This document shows, piece by piece, positions 49,757 through 57,511 of a stretch of 64,000 nucleotides of DNA. The DNA comes from Salinisphaera hydrothermalis (GTDB taxonomy: Bacteria; Pseudomonadota; Gammaproteobacteria; Nevskiales; Salinisphaeraceae). Where the stretch lies: assembly GCF_040361195.1 (NCBI RefSeq), contig NZ_APNE01000007.1; one strand, 5' to 3'. The translations under genes were made by a program, and so were the position numbers. Every line of letters begins with the position of its first letter. Position 1 is the first letter of the stretch. Below the pieces are notes generated by a model. That model had not been told where the DNA came from and did no database searches. It saw nothing but the letters and a program-made list of their open reading frames with translations.

Positions 49757-49804
49757 ACCGCCATCTGCGTAGATCTGTGTTGATCTGCGGATCAATGCCT
49801 TAAG
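49757..49804 (-). repeat. Dispersed 48-nt repeat, copy 2 (inverted)
   Basis: The reverse complement differs from 26349-26396 at only 4 of 48 positions. It ends at a CTTAAG palindrome. Confidence 0.85.
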
Positions 49805-49848
49805 CAAGAGCTTTGAAACGCATTCTGAGGCGCGCCATTCGATGCGGG

Positions 49849-50733
49849 CTAAAGCGTATTGATGGGAATCTTGAGATAACGCGTGCCGTTGGATTCCGGC
49901 TCCGGCAGATGGCCGGCGCGCATATTCACCTGCACTGACGGCAGAATCAGCCGCGGCATGCCGAGCGTCGCGTCCCGGGTTTCGCGCCGGGTGACGAACT
50001 CGTTTTCGCCGATGCCTTCGTGCACGTGAATATTGTGACGGCGCTGCTCGCCCACAGTGGTTTCCCAGCGATATTCGGTCCGCCCCTCGGGCAGATAGTC
50101 GTGGCAGAGAAACATGCGGGTTTCGTCGGGCAGGGCCATGAGCTTCTGGATCGAGCGATACAGCGTGCGCGCGTCGCCGCCGGGGAAATCGCAGCGTGCG
50201 GTGCCGTAGTCCGGCATGAACAGCGTGTCGCCGACGAACACCGCGTCGCCGATGATATGACTCATACAGGCGGGGGTATGGCCCGGCGTATGAATAGCGC
50301 GAGCGGCGATCGAGCCGACGCTGTATTCCACGCCGTCGGCAAACAACTGGTCGAACTGGCTGCCGTCACGTGCGAATTCGGTGCCGGCGTTGAAGATTTT
50401 GCCGAAGACGTCCTGCACCGTCTTGATGTGTTCGCCGATGGCGAGTTTGCCGCCGACCTGATCCTGAATCCACGGTGCAGCCGATAGATGATCGGCATGG
50501 GCATGTGTTTCCAGCAGCCAGTCCACGGTCAGGTGCTGTTCGCGTATGGCATCGACGATGCGCTGGGCGCTTTCGGTACTCGTGCGCCCGGCGCTGGGAT
50601 CGTAATCCAGCACGGAATCGATCACGGCGCAGTGGCGCGTGGCCGGATCACTGACGATATAGCTGACGGTGTTGGTCGCCGGGTCGAAGAAGGATTGAAC
50701 CCGGACTTCCTCGATGAGATCGGACGTCGCCAT
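49849..50733 (-). CDS. Second ETHE1/Blh-like metallo-beta-lactamase, likely persulfide dioxygenase
   Basis: A 294-residue paralogue of the protein at 41942-42811. The ligands H77, H79, D81, H82 (THAHADH), H152 (TPGHT), D169/D175 (GDTLFMPD) and H211 (CHDYLPEGR) are present, and the CDFPGGDARTLYRSIQ segment is nearly identical between the two. Unlike the first copy it stands apart from sqr and follows a perfect FNR/ANR box. It may be the low-oxygen version of the enzyme, or act on another persulfide. Confidence 0.8.
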   Translation of the reverse strand: MATSDLIEEVRVQSFFDPATNTVSYIVSDPATRHCAVIDSVLDYDPSAGRTSTESAQRIVDAIREQHLTVDWLLETHAHADHLSAAPWIQDQVGGKLAIGEHIKTVQDVFGKIFNAGTEFARDGSQFDQLFADGVEYSVGSIAARAIHTPGHTPACMSHIIGDAVFVGDTLFMPDYGTARCDFPGGDARTLYRSIQKLMALPDETRMFLCHDYLPEGRTEYRWETTVGEQRRHNIHVHEGIGENEFVTRRETRDATLGMPRLILPSVQVNMRAGHLPEPESNGTRYLKIPINTL

Positions 50734-50775
50734 GACAGCTCTCCTGGCCTACGCGGATGGACGCGCCATTGCTTC

Positions 50776-50816
50776 ACTGTAGGCCGGGCCCGCGGGCACG
50801 GGTTGATCTGAATCAA
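50776..50816 (-). promoter_or_regulatory. FNR/ANR box and class II-type promoter of the second dioxygenase gene
   Basis: TTGAT-CTGA-ATCAA at 50803-50816 is a perfect match to the FNR/ANR consensus. On the minus strand a TACAGT -10 candidate (50781-50776) lies 21 nt after the box, placing the box centre near -41, the position used by FNR to activate class II promoters. Confidence 0.65.
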
Positions 50817-50833
50817 CCGTGCACCTTGCCGGA

Positions 50834-51688
50834 TCAGAGCCCGCTGGCGGGCTGTTGTCGTGGCGTGACCGTGCGCTCGACCGGCTGTCCGACGGTCGCC
50901 GCCGGAGCCTGGGTTTGCTGCGGCATTTTGACCGACGGGGCGGCCGGGGTCTGTTGGTCGGCCGGGTCCTGGCTTGTCGGTTGGGCGGCGATTTCGGCGA
51001 GTTCGTTGAGCGTGGCCGGCGGCAGATCGCCCGTAAGCGCGTAATCGTGCCCGTGCGCTTGCCAGCGGGCCAGCGACACGCCGGACGGTGAGACGACATC
51101 CGGCGTCCGTCGGCCGGCACCGGGCTCCGGCCGGGCATAGATCGTGACGTGCTTGCCGGCGTTGTTGCGATAATCGTAGGCGGTCAGCGGCTGGCCGCCG
51201 GCGGTCGGCACCACGCGCCGGCCGCTGAATCGGTAGCCGGCGCGCGATAGATCCGGGGGCGTCGGCCGGGCCGCGACCCGCGCTGTCGCGTCGACCGCGG
51301 GCTGGCGATCCGACAGGCGCGCAACCTGCTGGCCGAAGGTGTTCGTCTGCGCAGTCGGCGACGCGGCGCCGAATTCCAGTCCCCGTAGCCACCAGCCGCC
51401 GGCCGCGGACAGGCCGATCATGGCGACCAGGCCGGCACCCGCCAGCCAGCTCGCGGGCGAGCTGTCGTGGCCGTGCAATAGCCGCGGCGGGATCGGTTCG
51501 TTCAGCACCGGGTCGTAACGATGGGCCAGGGCGAGGTCGTGTTGGGCGTCGCGCTCGGCGCGCTCGGCCGTTCGCGGATTGGCGGTCAGATAGCGTTCGA
51601 TGGCCGCCGCGCCGGCAATACGACGGCCGGCCCGGTAGTAGGCGACACACTGTTCGTAGTCGATTGTCGCTCTGTTTTTCGATCTCAT
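50834..51688 (-). CDS. Putative membrane anti-sigma factor
   Basis: A 284-residue protein with a cytoplasmic N-terminus (1-79), one membrane helix (about 80-101, SWLAGAGLVAMIGLSAAGGWW) and a Pro/Gln/Ala-rich periplasmic part. The start at 51688 overlaps the sigma factor stop by four bases (ATGA), the usual arrangement for an ECF sigma factor and its regulator. The sequence itself does not match a well-known anti-sigma domain that I can see, so the call rests on topology and position. A longer frame to 52087 overlaps the sigma gene and is rejected. Confidence 0.6.
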   Translation of the reverse strand: MRSKNRATIDYEQCVAYYRAGRRIAGAAAIERYLTANPRTAERAERDAQHDLALAHRYDPVLNEPIPPRLLHGHDSSPASWLAGAGLVAMIGLSAAGGWWLRGLEFGAASPTAQTNTFGQQVARLSDRQPAVDATARVAARPTPPDLSRAGYRFSGRRVVPTAGGQPLTAYDYRNNAGKHVTIYARPEPGAGRRTPDVVSPSGVSLARWQAHGHDYALTGDLPPATLNELAEIAAQPTSQDPADQQTPAAPSVKMPQQTQAPAATVGQPVERTVTPRQQPASGL

Positions 51689-52203
51689 CCCCGGGCCTCC
51701 GCCGATGCGCTCGTGTAGTCGTCGGTTTCCATCAGCTCGTTGAGCTGTTGGCGTGCCCGCGACAGCCGCGAGCGGAATGTGCCGACGCGAATGCCGAGCA
51801 TGCGCGCGCCGTCGCGGTAGCTCGGCTGTTCTAGAGCCGCCAGCATCAGGATCGCCCGATGCTCCGGCGATAGCCGGTCCATGGCGGCCAGTACATCCCG
51901 GCAATGCAGCTGCAGGCCGTTCGAGGCCGCGCGGTCGCGCGGATCGAGCGCGATGGCATCCAGCGCGATCAGCTTGTCCCGATCCCGCGTGGGGGCCGGG
52001 TGGCCGTCCAGATACAGCCGGTACAACACGCGGAACAACCAGCCTCGCAGTCGGCCGTGCGGACGCCAGAGATGACGTTTGCGCCACGCGCGCTCCAGCG
52101 TGTCCTGCACCAGATCGTCGGCGGCTTCGCGGTCCCGCAGCAAGGCACGCGCATAGCGCCGCAGATGCGGGATTTCGGCTTCGATCATGCCGGGCTCGAT
52201 CAC
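51685..52203 (-). CDS. ECF-type RNA polymerase sigma factor
   Basis: About 172 residues with sigma region 2 (HLRRYARALLRDREAADDLVQDTLERAW) and region 4 (RLSPEHRAILMLAALEQPSYRDGARMLGIRVGTFRSRLSRAR cut by its HTH). The start is uncertain: GTG at 52203, ATG at 52188 or ATG at 52290 all fit the frame, and none has a strong ribosome site. It is coupled to the downstream membrane protein and divergent from the acyltransferase gene. Confidence 0.82.
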   Translation of the reverse strand: MIEPGMIEAEIPHLRRYARALLRDREAADDLVQDTLERAWRKRHLWRPHGRLRGWLFRVLYRLYLDGHPAPTRDRDKLIALDAIALDPRDRAASNGLQLHCRDVLAAMDRLSPEHRAILMLAALEQPSYRDGARMLGIRVGTFRSRLSRARQQLNELMETDDYTSASAEARG

Positions 52204-52352
52204 AGGGCCTCGCTCATAGCGCGCTCGGTCGTTCGTCGGTTCCGTAGTCCAATAACGACGAAAAACGCGATCGGTTCCATGACGATTCATTGTGGAACCG
52301 CGCGGCCGTGGACGTCGTTACATCCGGCAAGCTTCGAACGCGAGATTTGCCC

Positions 52353-53576
52353 ATGTCCGGTTCCTCAGCACGTATCCACGCATTCGACTCGTTGCGCGGT
52401 CTGGCGGCCTGCAGCGTGATCGTCGGCCATTTTTTCATCGTCATGCGGGGCCAGCAGGCGGCGGTCTACGATCGGTTCTTCCAATGGACACGCGTGGCCA
52501 AACAGACTCCGCTGGACGTGCTCTTCCAGGGGCATGCCGCGGTGGTGCTGTTCTTCGTGCTGAGCGGCTTCGTGCTGTATCTGCTTTTGGCGCGGGCCAA
52601 GCTGTCGATGCCGGCCTATGTGGCCAAGCGGGTGGTGCGGCTGTACGTGCCGTATCTGGCGGCGATCGTGCTCGGCATCATCGGCGCACATGCGGTAACC
52701 GGCGACACGCTGGCCGGTTTCAACAGCTGGATCAACAAGTTCTGGTCATGGCCGGTGACCTGGCCCTCGATCGGCGAGCATCTGTTGTTCGTCGGCCAGT
52801 TCAACTCCGATCGCTACGACTTCACGATCTGGACACTGGTACACGAGATGCGCATCTCCCTCGTGTTCCCGCTGATCTTTGTCATGGTGCGGCGGATGCG
52901 CTGGTGGGCCGCGCTCATGCCGTTCGTGGTCGCCAGCGTGACCATGGTGGTGCTGCGCCAGCCGGCCGTGCGCGAGAGCATGAACATCGCCGGTTTCGCC
53001 GCACACGGCGGGCTCACGGCTTACGTGTTGACCATCCACTACATGCTGGCCTTCGCCATCGGCGCGAGCCTGGCCCATCATCGCGACACGTTATTCGCCG
53101 CGTACGGCCGTCTGCCGGGGCGTACGCGAATTCTGCTGGGGGTGCTCACCTTCGTGCTCTATGTCTATGGCGGCCGGGCGCTGCATATCACGGGCCTCGC
53201 CACGATGATGCCCTACGACTGGCCGATGATGGCCGCAGCCGCGTTGCTGCTGGTCACCGCGGCGGCCGAGCCGGGATTCCGGCGCGCGCTCGAGGCGCCG
53301 GTCTGCCAGTATCTGGGCCGGATTTCCTATAGCCTGTATCTGTTTCACCCGCTCGTGTTGCTGGCGATGCTGCATGGTTTTGCCGGACGCATGCCGCTGG
53401 GTTGGCTATTGGCGGTGACCTTCGGGCTGTGCTTCGTGGTCAGCGATCTGGCGTATCGCACGATCGAGCGGCCGGCCATCGAGTTGTCCCGGATCGCGGC
53501 CGAACGGGTCGGCGCGCTTTACCATGCGACGACGCAACACAGATCGGCTGGCGCTGCGCGCCGCTACGGCGCTTAA
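52353..53576 (+). CDS. Membrane acyltransferase (OafA/YrhL family)
   Basis: A 407-residue protein with about ten membrane helices. It opens with FDSLRGLAACSVIVGHF, where RGLA and the catalytic His of the family are seen, followed by FFVLSGFVLYLLL and RISYSLYLFHPLVLL. It acetylates or otherwise acylates a sugar, probably of the surface glycan or peptidoglycan. An earlier start at 52290 would extend into the sigma factor promoter region; I prefer 52353. Confidence 0.85.
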   Translation: MSGSSARIHAFDSLRGLAACSVIVGHFFIVMRGQQAAVYDRFFQWTRVAKQTPLDVLFQGHAAVVLFFVLSGFVLYLLLARAKLSMPAYVAKRVVRLYVPYLAAIVLGIIGAHAVTGDTLAGFNSWINKFWSWPVTWPSIGEHLLFVGQFNSDRYDFTIWTLVHEMRISLVFPLIFVMVRRMRWWAALMPFVVASVTMVVLRQPAVRESMNIAGFAAHGGLTAYVLTIHYMLAFAIGASLAHHRDTLFAAYGRLPGRTRILLGVLTFVLYVYGGRALHITGLATMMPYDWPMMAAAALLLVTAAAEPGFRRALEAPVCQYLGRISYSLYLFHPLVLLAMLHGFAGRMPLGWLLAVTFGLCFVVSDLAYRTIERPAIELSRIAAERVGALYHATTQHRSAGAARRYGA

Positions 53577-53621
53577 TGCGTTAAACTGGCGGGTCAATTT
53601 CCGACCCCGACGGTTCACGCG

Positions 53622-55016
53622 ATGTCCGAAACGGTGGAACACAGCGTCAATGCGCCCAAGGTATTCGTGGCGACCTGGGGTTGCCAGATGAACGAGTACG
53701 ACTCGGCCAAGATGGTCGACGTGCTGGCCAAGGATCGCGGTGCGACCCGCGTGGGCACGCCCGAAGAGGCCGACATTATCCTGCTCAACACCTGCTCGAT
53801 TCGCGAGAAGGCACAGGAGAAGGTGTTCTCGCAGCTCGGTCGCTGGAAGCCGTTGAAGGACGCCAACCCGAATCTGGTGATCGGCGTGGGCGGCTGTGTC
53901 GCCTCCCAGGAAGGCCACGCGATTCGCGAGCGCGCGCCGTTCGTGGACATGGTGTTCGGGCCGCAGACGCTGCATCGGCTGCCGCAGCTGCTGGACGACA
54001 TCAACGACAACGGCGCCGGCATCGTCGATATCGCCTTCCCCGAGATCGACAAGTTCGATCACATGCCGCCGGCCCGCGCTGAGGGCGCGACCGCGTTCGT
54101 GTCGATCATGGAAGGCTGCTCCAAGTACTGCAGCTTCTGCGTGGTGCCGTATACGCGCGGCGAGGAAATCTCGCGGCCGTTTGATGACGTGATTCTGGAA
54201 GTCGCCGAGCTGGCGGAGCAGGGCGTGAAGGAAATCACGCTGCTGGGCCAGAATGTGAACGGCTATCGCGGGCCGATGGAAGACGGCTCGATCTGCGATC
54301 TGGCGATGCTGGTCGAGTTCGTGGCCGAAATCGAGGGCATTGAACGCATCCGCTATACCACCAGCCATCCGCTGGAATTCTCGGATGCGCTGATCGAGGC
54401 CTATGCCCGCGTGCCGAAGCTGGCCAACTATCTGCACCTGCCGGTGCAGTCCGGCTCCAACGCGGTGCTGGAGGCGATGAATCGCGGCTACACGGTCGAG
54501 CATTTCATCGAGCGCATCGAGAAACTGCGCGCGGTACGCCCGGACATCAGCCTGTCGACCGACATTATCGTCGGCCATCCGGGCGAGGGCGAGGCCGAAT
54601 TCGAGGCGACCATGGATCTGGTCGAAGCGATCGGTTTCGATGCGGCGTTTTCATTTGTCTACAGCAAGCGCCCGGGCACGCCGGCCGCCGACATGGCCGA
54701 CGACGAACCGCGCGACGTCAAGAAGGCGCGGCTCAAGCGCCTGCAGGATCGGATTGCCGATTTCAATCGTCAGTACATGGCGAACATGGTCGGTACCACC
54801 CAGCGCGTGCTGGTCGAGCGCGAATCCAAGCGCGGCGGCGGCCAGATGGCCGGACGCACGGACTCCAATCGCTGGGTCAATTTCGAGGGCCATCCGCGGA
54901 TGGCCGGTCATTTCGTCGAGATCGAGATCACCGAGGCCTTGGATAATTCGCTACGCGGCCGCATAAAGACGACAGAGCCGGTCGCCGAGGCGCCGGACAT
55001 GGCCGCGATCGGCTGA
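53622..55016 (+). CDS. miaB: tRNA-2-methylthio-N6-dimethylallyladenosine synthase
   Basis: A 464-residue radical-SAM methylthiotransferase. Three N-terminal cysteines for one cluster are in TWGCQMNEYDSAKM, NTCSIREKA and GGCVASQEG; the SAM cluster motif CSKYCSFC is mid-protein, and a TRAM domain forms the C-terminus. It modifies A37 of tRNAs reading UNN codons. It begins the miaB-phoH-ybeY-corC-lnt block. Confidence 0.96.
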   Translation: MSETVEHSVNAPKVFVATWGCQMNEYDSAKMVDVLAKDRGATRVGTPEEADIILLNTCSIREKAQEKVFSQLGRWKPLKDANPNLVIGVGGCVASQEGHAIRERAPFVDMVFGPQTLHRLPQLLDDINDNGAGIVDIAFPEIDKFDHMPPARAEGATAFVSIMEGCSKYCSFCVVPYTRGEEISRPFDDVILEVAELAEQGVKEITLLGQNVNGYRGPMEDGSICDLAMLVEFVAEIEGIERIRYTTSHPLEFSDALIEAYARVPKLANYLHLPVQSGSNAVLEAMNRGYTVEHFIERIEKLRAVRPDISLSTDIIVGHPGEGEAEFEATMDLVEAIGFDAAFSFVYSKRPGTPAADMADDEPRDVKKARLKRLQDRIADFNRQYMANMVGTTQRVLVERESKRGGGQMAGRTDSNRWVNFEGHPRMAGHFVEIEITEALDNSLRGRIKTTEPVAEAPDMAAIG

Positions 55017-55059
55017 CGAGAAGATCGCGACATACGTGCACTAACCACGCCGAGGCAAT

Positions 55060-56061
55060 TTGGCCGACAACACCGTTAGAAAGACATTGGAGCTCGAGCC
55101 GCCCGACATGGCGCGGCTCGCGCATTTGTGTGGACCGCAGGACGAGCATCTGCGCCTGATCGAGAAAACCTTGAACGTGGCGGTGCATAACCGCGGCCAT
55201 CTGTTCCAGGTCGATGGCTCGGATGCGGCCGCCGCCGCCGCGATCGACACGCTCAACGAATTGTATGCGGCGACGGCCAGTGGCCCGATCGCGACTGATC
55301 GCGTTCATGTGGTCGCGCGTACCGCGGAGCAGGAGCGTGAGGACGCCGCGGCTTCCGCCGGCGCTGACGATAAGTCCCCGCGAGAAGTCGTGATCAAGAC
55401 GCGGACGGGGCTCGTGCGCGGGCGCGGTCCGAACCAGCGCCGCTATCTGGCGCGGATGGCCGACAACGATCTCAATTTCGGCATCGGACCAGCCGGCACC
55501 GGCAAGACGTATCTGGCCGTGGCGGCCGCGGTGGATGCGCTGGAATCCGAGCGCGTGCGCCGGCTCATGCTGGTACGTCCGGCGGTCGAAGCCGGCGAGA
55601 ATCTCGGCTTCCTGCCCGGCGATCTGGCGCAGAAGATCGATCCGTATCTGCGCCCGCTGTACGACGCGCTGTACGAAATGCTTGGCTTCGACCGGGTCAG
55701 CCGCCTGATCGAGCGTCAGGTGATCGAGGTCGCGCCGCTGGCCTACATGCGCGGGCGGACGCTCAATGAGGCCTTCATCATTCTCGACGAAGCCCAGAAC
55801 ACCACCGTTGCGCAGATGAAGATGTTTCTGACGCGCATCGGCTTCGGCTCGACCGCGGTGGTCACCGGCGACATGACCCAGATCGATCTGCCGCCGTCCA
55901 AGCAGTCGGGGTTGTCGCATGCCGTGAAGTTGCTGTCGGGGATCGACAACATCAGCGTGACCCGATTCGCCGGGCGCGACGTGGTCCGTCACCCGCTCGT
56001 ACAGCGCATCGTGGCCGCCTACGAACAGGATACCGAGGGCGACGGCGGGGGCGCCGGCTGA
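55060..56061 (+). CDS. ybeZ: PhoH-like ATPase (YbeZ)
   Basis: A 333-residue P-loop protein with Walker A GPAGTGKTYLAVAAAV and Walker B FIILDEAQNTT, plus the PhoH core MKMFLTRIGFGS. It partners YbeY in rRNA processing and quality control. The start is TTG at 55060 with CGAGG upstream. It ends two bases before ybeY. Confidence 0.93.
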   Translation: MADNTVRKTLELEPPDMARLAHLCGPQDEHLRLIEKTLNVAVHNRGHLFQVDGSDAAAAAAIDTLNELYAATASGPIATDRVHVVARTAEQEREDAAASAGADDKSPREVVIKTRTGLVRGRGPNQRRYLARMADNDLNFGIGPAGTGKTYLAVAAAVDALESERVRRLMLVRPAVEAGENLGFLPGDLAQKIDPYLRPLYDALYEMLGFDRVSRLIERQVIEVAPLAYMRGRTLNEAFIILDEAQNTTVAQMKMFLTRIGFGSTAVVTGDMTQIDLPPSKQSGLSHAVKLLSGIDNISVTRFAGRDVVRHPLVQRIVAAYEQDTEGDGGGAG

Positions 56062-56063
56062 CG

Positions 56064-56525
56064 GTGATTGATTTCAATCTCGTCGCCGCGCCCGGCGTGA
56101 CCGCGGACTGCGACGAACAACAGCTCATCGAAGCCCTGGGCGCAGTGCTGGACGAGGCCGGCATCGAGCGCGAGAGCGACGACGTCAGCGTGGATGTCCG
56201 CCTGGTCGACGAGGCCGAATCCGCCGATCTCAACGGCCGGTTCCGCGACAAGCCCTATGCCACCAACGTGCTATCGTTTCCAGCCGATGCCCGGCTGCCG
56301 GGTTTCTTTGCGCTCGGCGATCTGGTGATCTGCATGCCGGTGGTCGAGAAAGAAGCGGCCGCGCAGGGCAAGACTGTGGCGGCACATCTGTTGCACATGG
56401 TCGTGCACGGGGGGTTCCACTTGCTGGGCTTCGACCATATCGGCGACGATGAAGCCGAGATCATGGAAGCGGCCGAGCGCCGCGTCATGGCGCGGCTCGG
56501 CTACGCGGACCCCTACGCGCAGTAG
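56064..56525 (+). CDS. ybeY: Endoribonuclease YbeY
   Basis: A 153-residue single-strand endoribonuclease. The zinc triad is in HGGFHLLGFDH (three His). It processes 16S rRNA 3' ends. It starts at GTG (56064). Confidence 0.95.
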   Translation: MIDFNLVAAPGVTADCDEQQLIEALGAVLDEAGIERESDDVSVDVRLVDEAESADLNGRFRDKPYATNVLSFPADARLPGFFALGDLVICMPVVEKEAAAQGKTVAAHLLHMVVHGGFHLLGFDHIGDDEAEIMEAAERRVMARLGYADPYAQ

Positions 56526-56593
56526 AACCCATGCGCGGGCACCGCGCCGACGACAACATCAGTGGAGAGGAGGCGGCTCGCGCCGCGTGAACC

Positions 56594-57448
56594 ATGAGCG
56601 ACGACGACGACAGCGATCAGTCTAGTCGGGGCTGGCTGCGCCAGATCGGCATGAGTCTGGCGGGTCCGCCACGCGATCGCGATGAACTGATCGAGGTGCT
56701 GCGCGAAGCCCAGGAGAACGCGCTGCTCGATGTCGATGCCCTGTGGATGATGCAGGGCGTGCTCAAGGTCTCCGAACTCCAGGTGCGCGACATCATGGTG
56801 CCGCGCTCCCAGATGGTGGTCATCGATTCGGATGCCGACGCCGCGCAGATTCTGGCCGTAGCCACCGAATCCGGCCATTCGCGGTTCCCGGTGATCGGCG
56901 AATCGCGCGACGAGGTCATCGGCATCCTGCTGGCCAAGGATATGCTCAGCCTGACCGAGTCGGACGGCGAGGATCAGGCGTTCGACCTGGCCACCGTACT
57001 GCGGCCGGCTGTCTATGTTCCCGAGGCCAAGCGCGTCAACGTGTTGCTCAAGGAATTCAAGGCTTCGCGCAACCACATGGCGGTGGTCGTGGACGAATAC
57101 GGCGGGGTGGCCGGACTGGTTACCATCGAGGATGCCCTGGAACAGATCGTCGGCGAGATCGACGACGAGTATGACCAGGACGAGGGCGCCAATATCCTGC
57201 GCCAGGAAAAGAATCGGTATCAGCTCAACGCATTGACGCCGATCGACGAATTCAATCGCTACTTCGGCACCGATTTCTCGGACGACGAATTCGATACGCT
57301 GGGTGGCCTGGTGATGCACGAGTTCGGTCATATGCCCAAGCGCGGCGAAACGACCATCATCGATCGCTTTCAATTCAATGTGCAGCGTGCTGACTCGCGC
57401 CGGATTCATCTGTTCCAGATGACCGTGTTGCCCGAGGCCCCGGAGTAG
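56594..57448 (+). CDS. corC: CorC/HlyC-family CBS-domain protein
   Basis: A 284-residue cytoplasmic protein with two CBS domains (VSELQVRDIMVPRSQMVVID, then VVVDEYGGVAGLVTIEDALE) and a C-terminal CorC/HlyC domain. Homologues affect Mg2+/Co2+ efflux. It has no membrane segments. A purine-rich GGAGAGGAGG lies about 20 bp before the ATG, further than usual. Confidence 0.9.
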   Translation: MSDDDDSDQSSRGWLRQIGMSLAGPPRDRDELIEVLREAQENALLDVDALWMMQGVLKVSELQVRDIMVPRSQMVVIDSDADAAQILAVATESGHSRFPVIGESRDEVIGILLAKDMLSLTESDGEDQAFDLATVLRPAVYVPEAKRVNVLLKEFKASRNHMAVVVDEYGGVAGLVTIEDALEQIVGEIDDEYDQDEGANILRQEKNRYQLNALTPIDEFNRYFGTDFSDDEFDTLGGLVMHEFGHMPKRGETTIIDRFQFNVQRADSRRIHLFQMTVLPEAPE

Positions 57449-57511
57449 GCTCGGGCCGCCGGTGATGGCACTAGCGTACGGGCCGGCGCTGATGCCGGGT
57501 CCGGTTCGGCC

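Larger units (their letters stand above)
49504..49848. other. 345-bp spacer after cydC, no gene seen
   Basis: The spacer contains the cydC terminator and, near its right end, an inverted copy of the 48-nt dispersed repeat. No coding frame has support. Confidence 0.6.
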
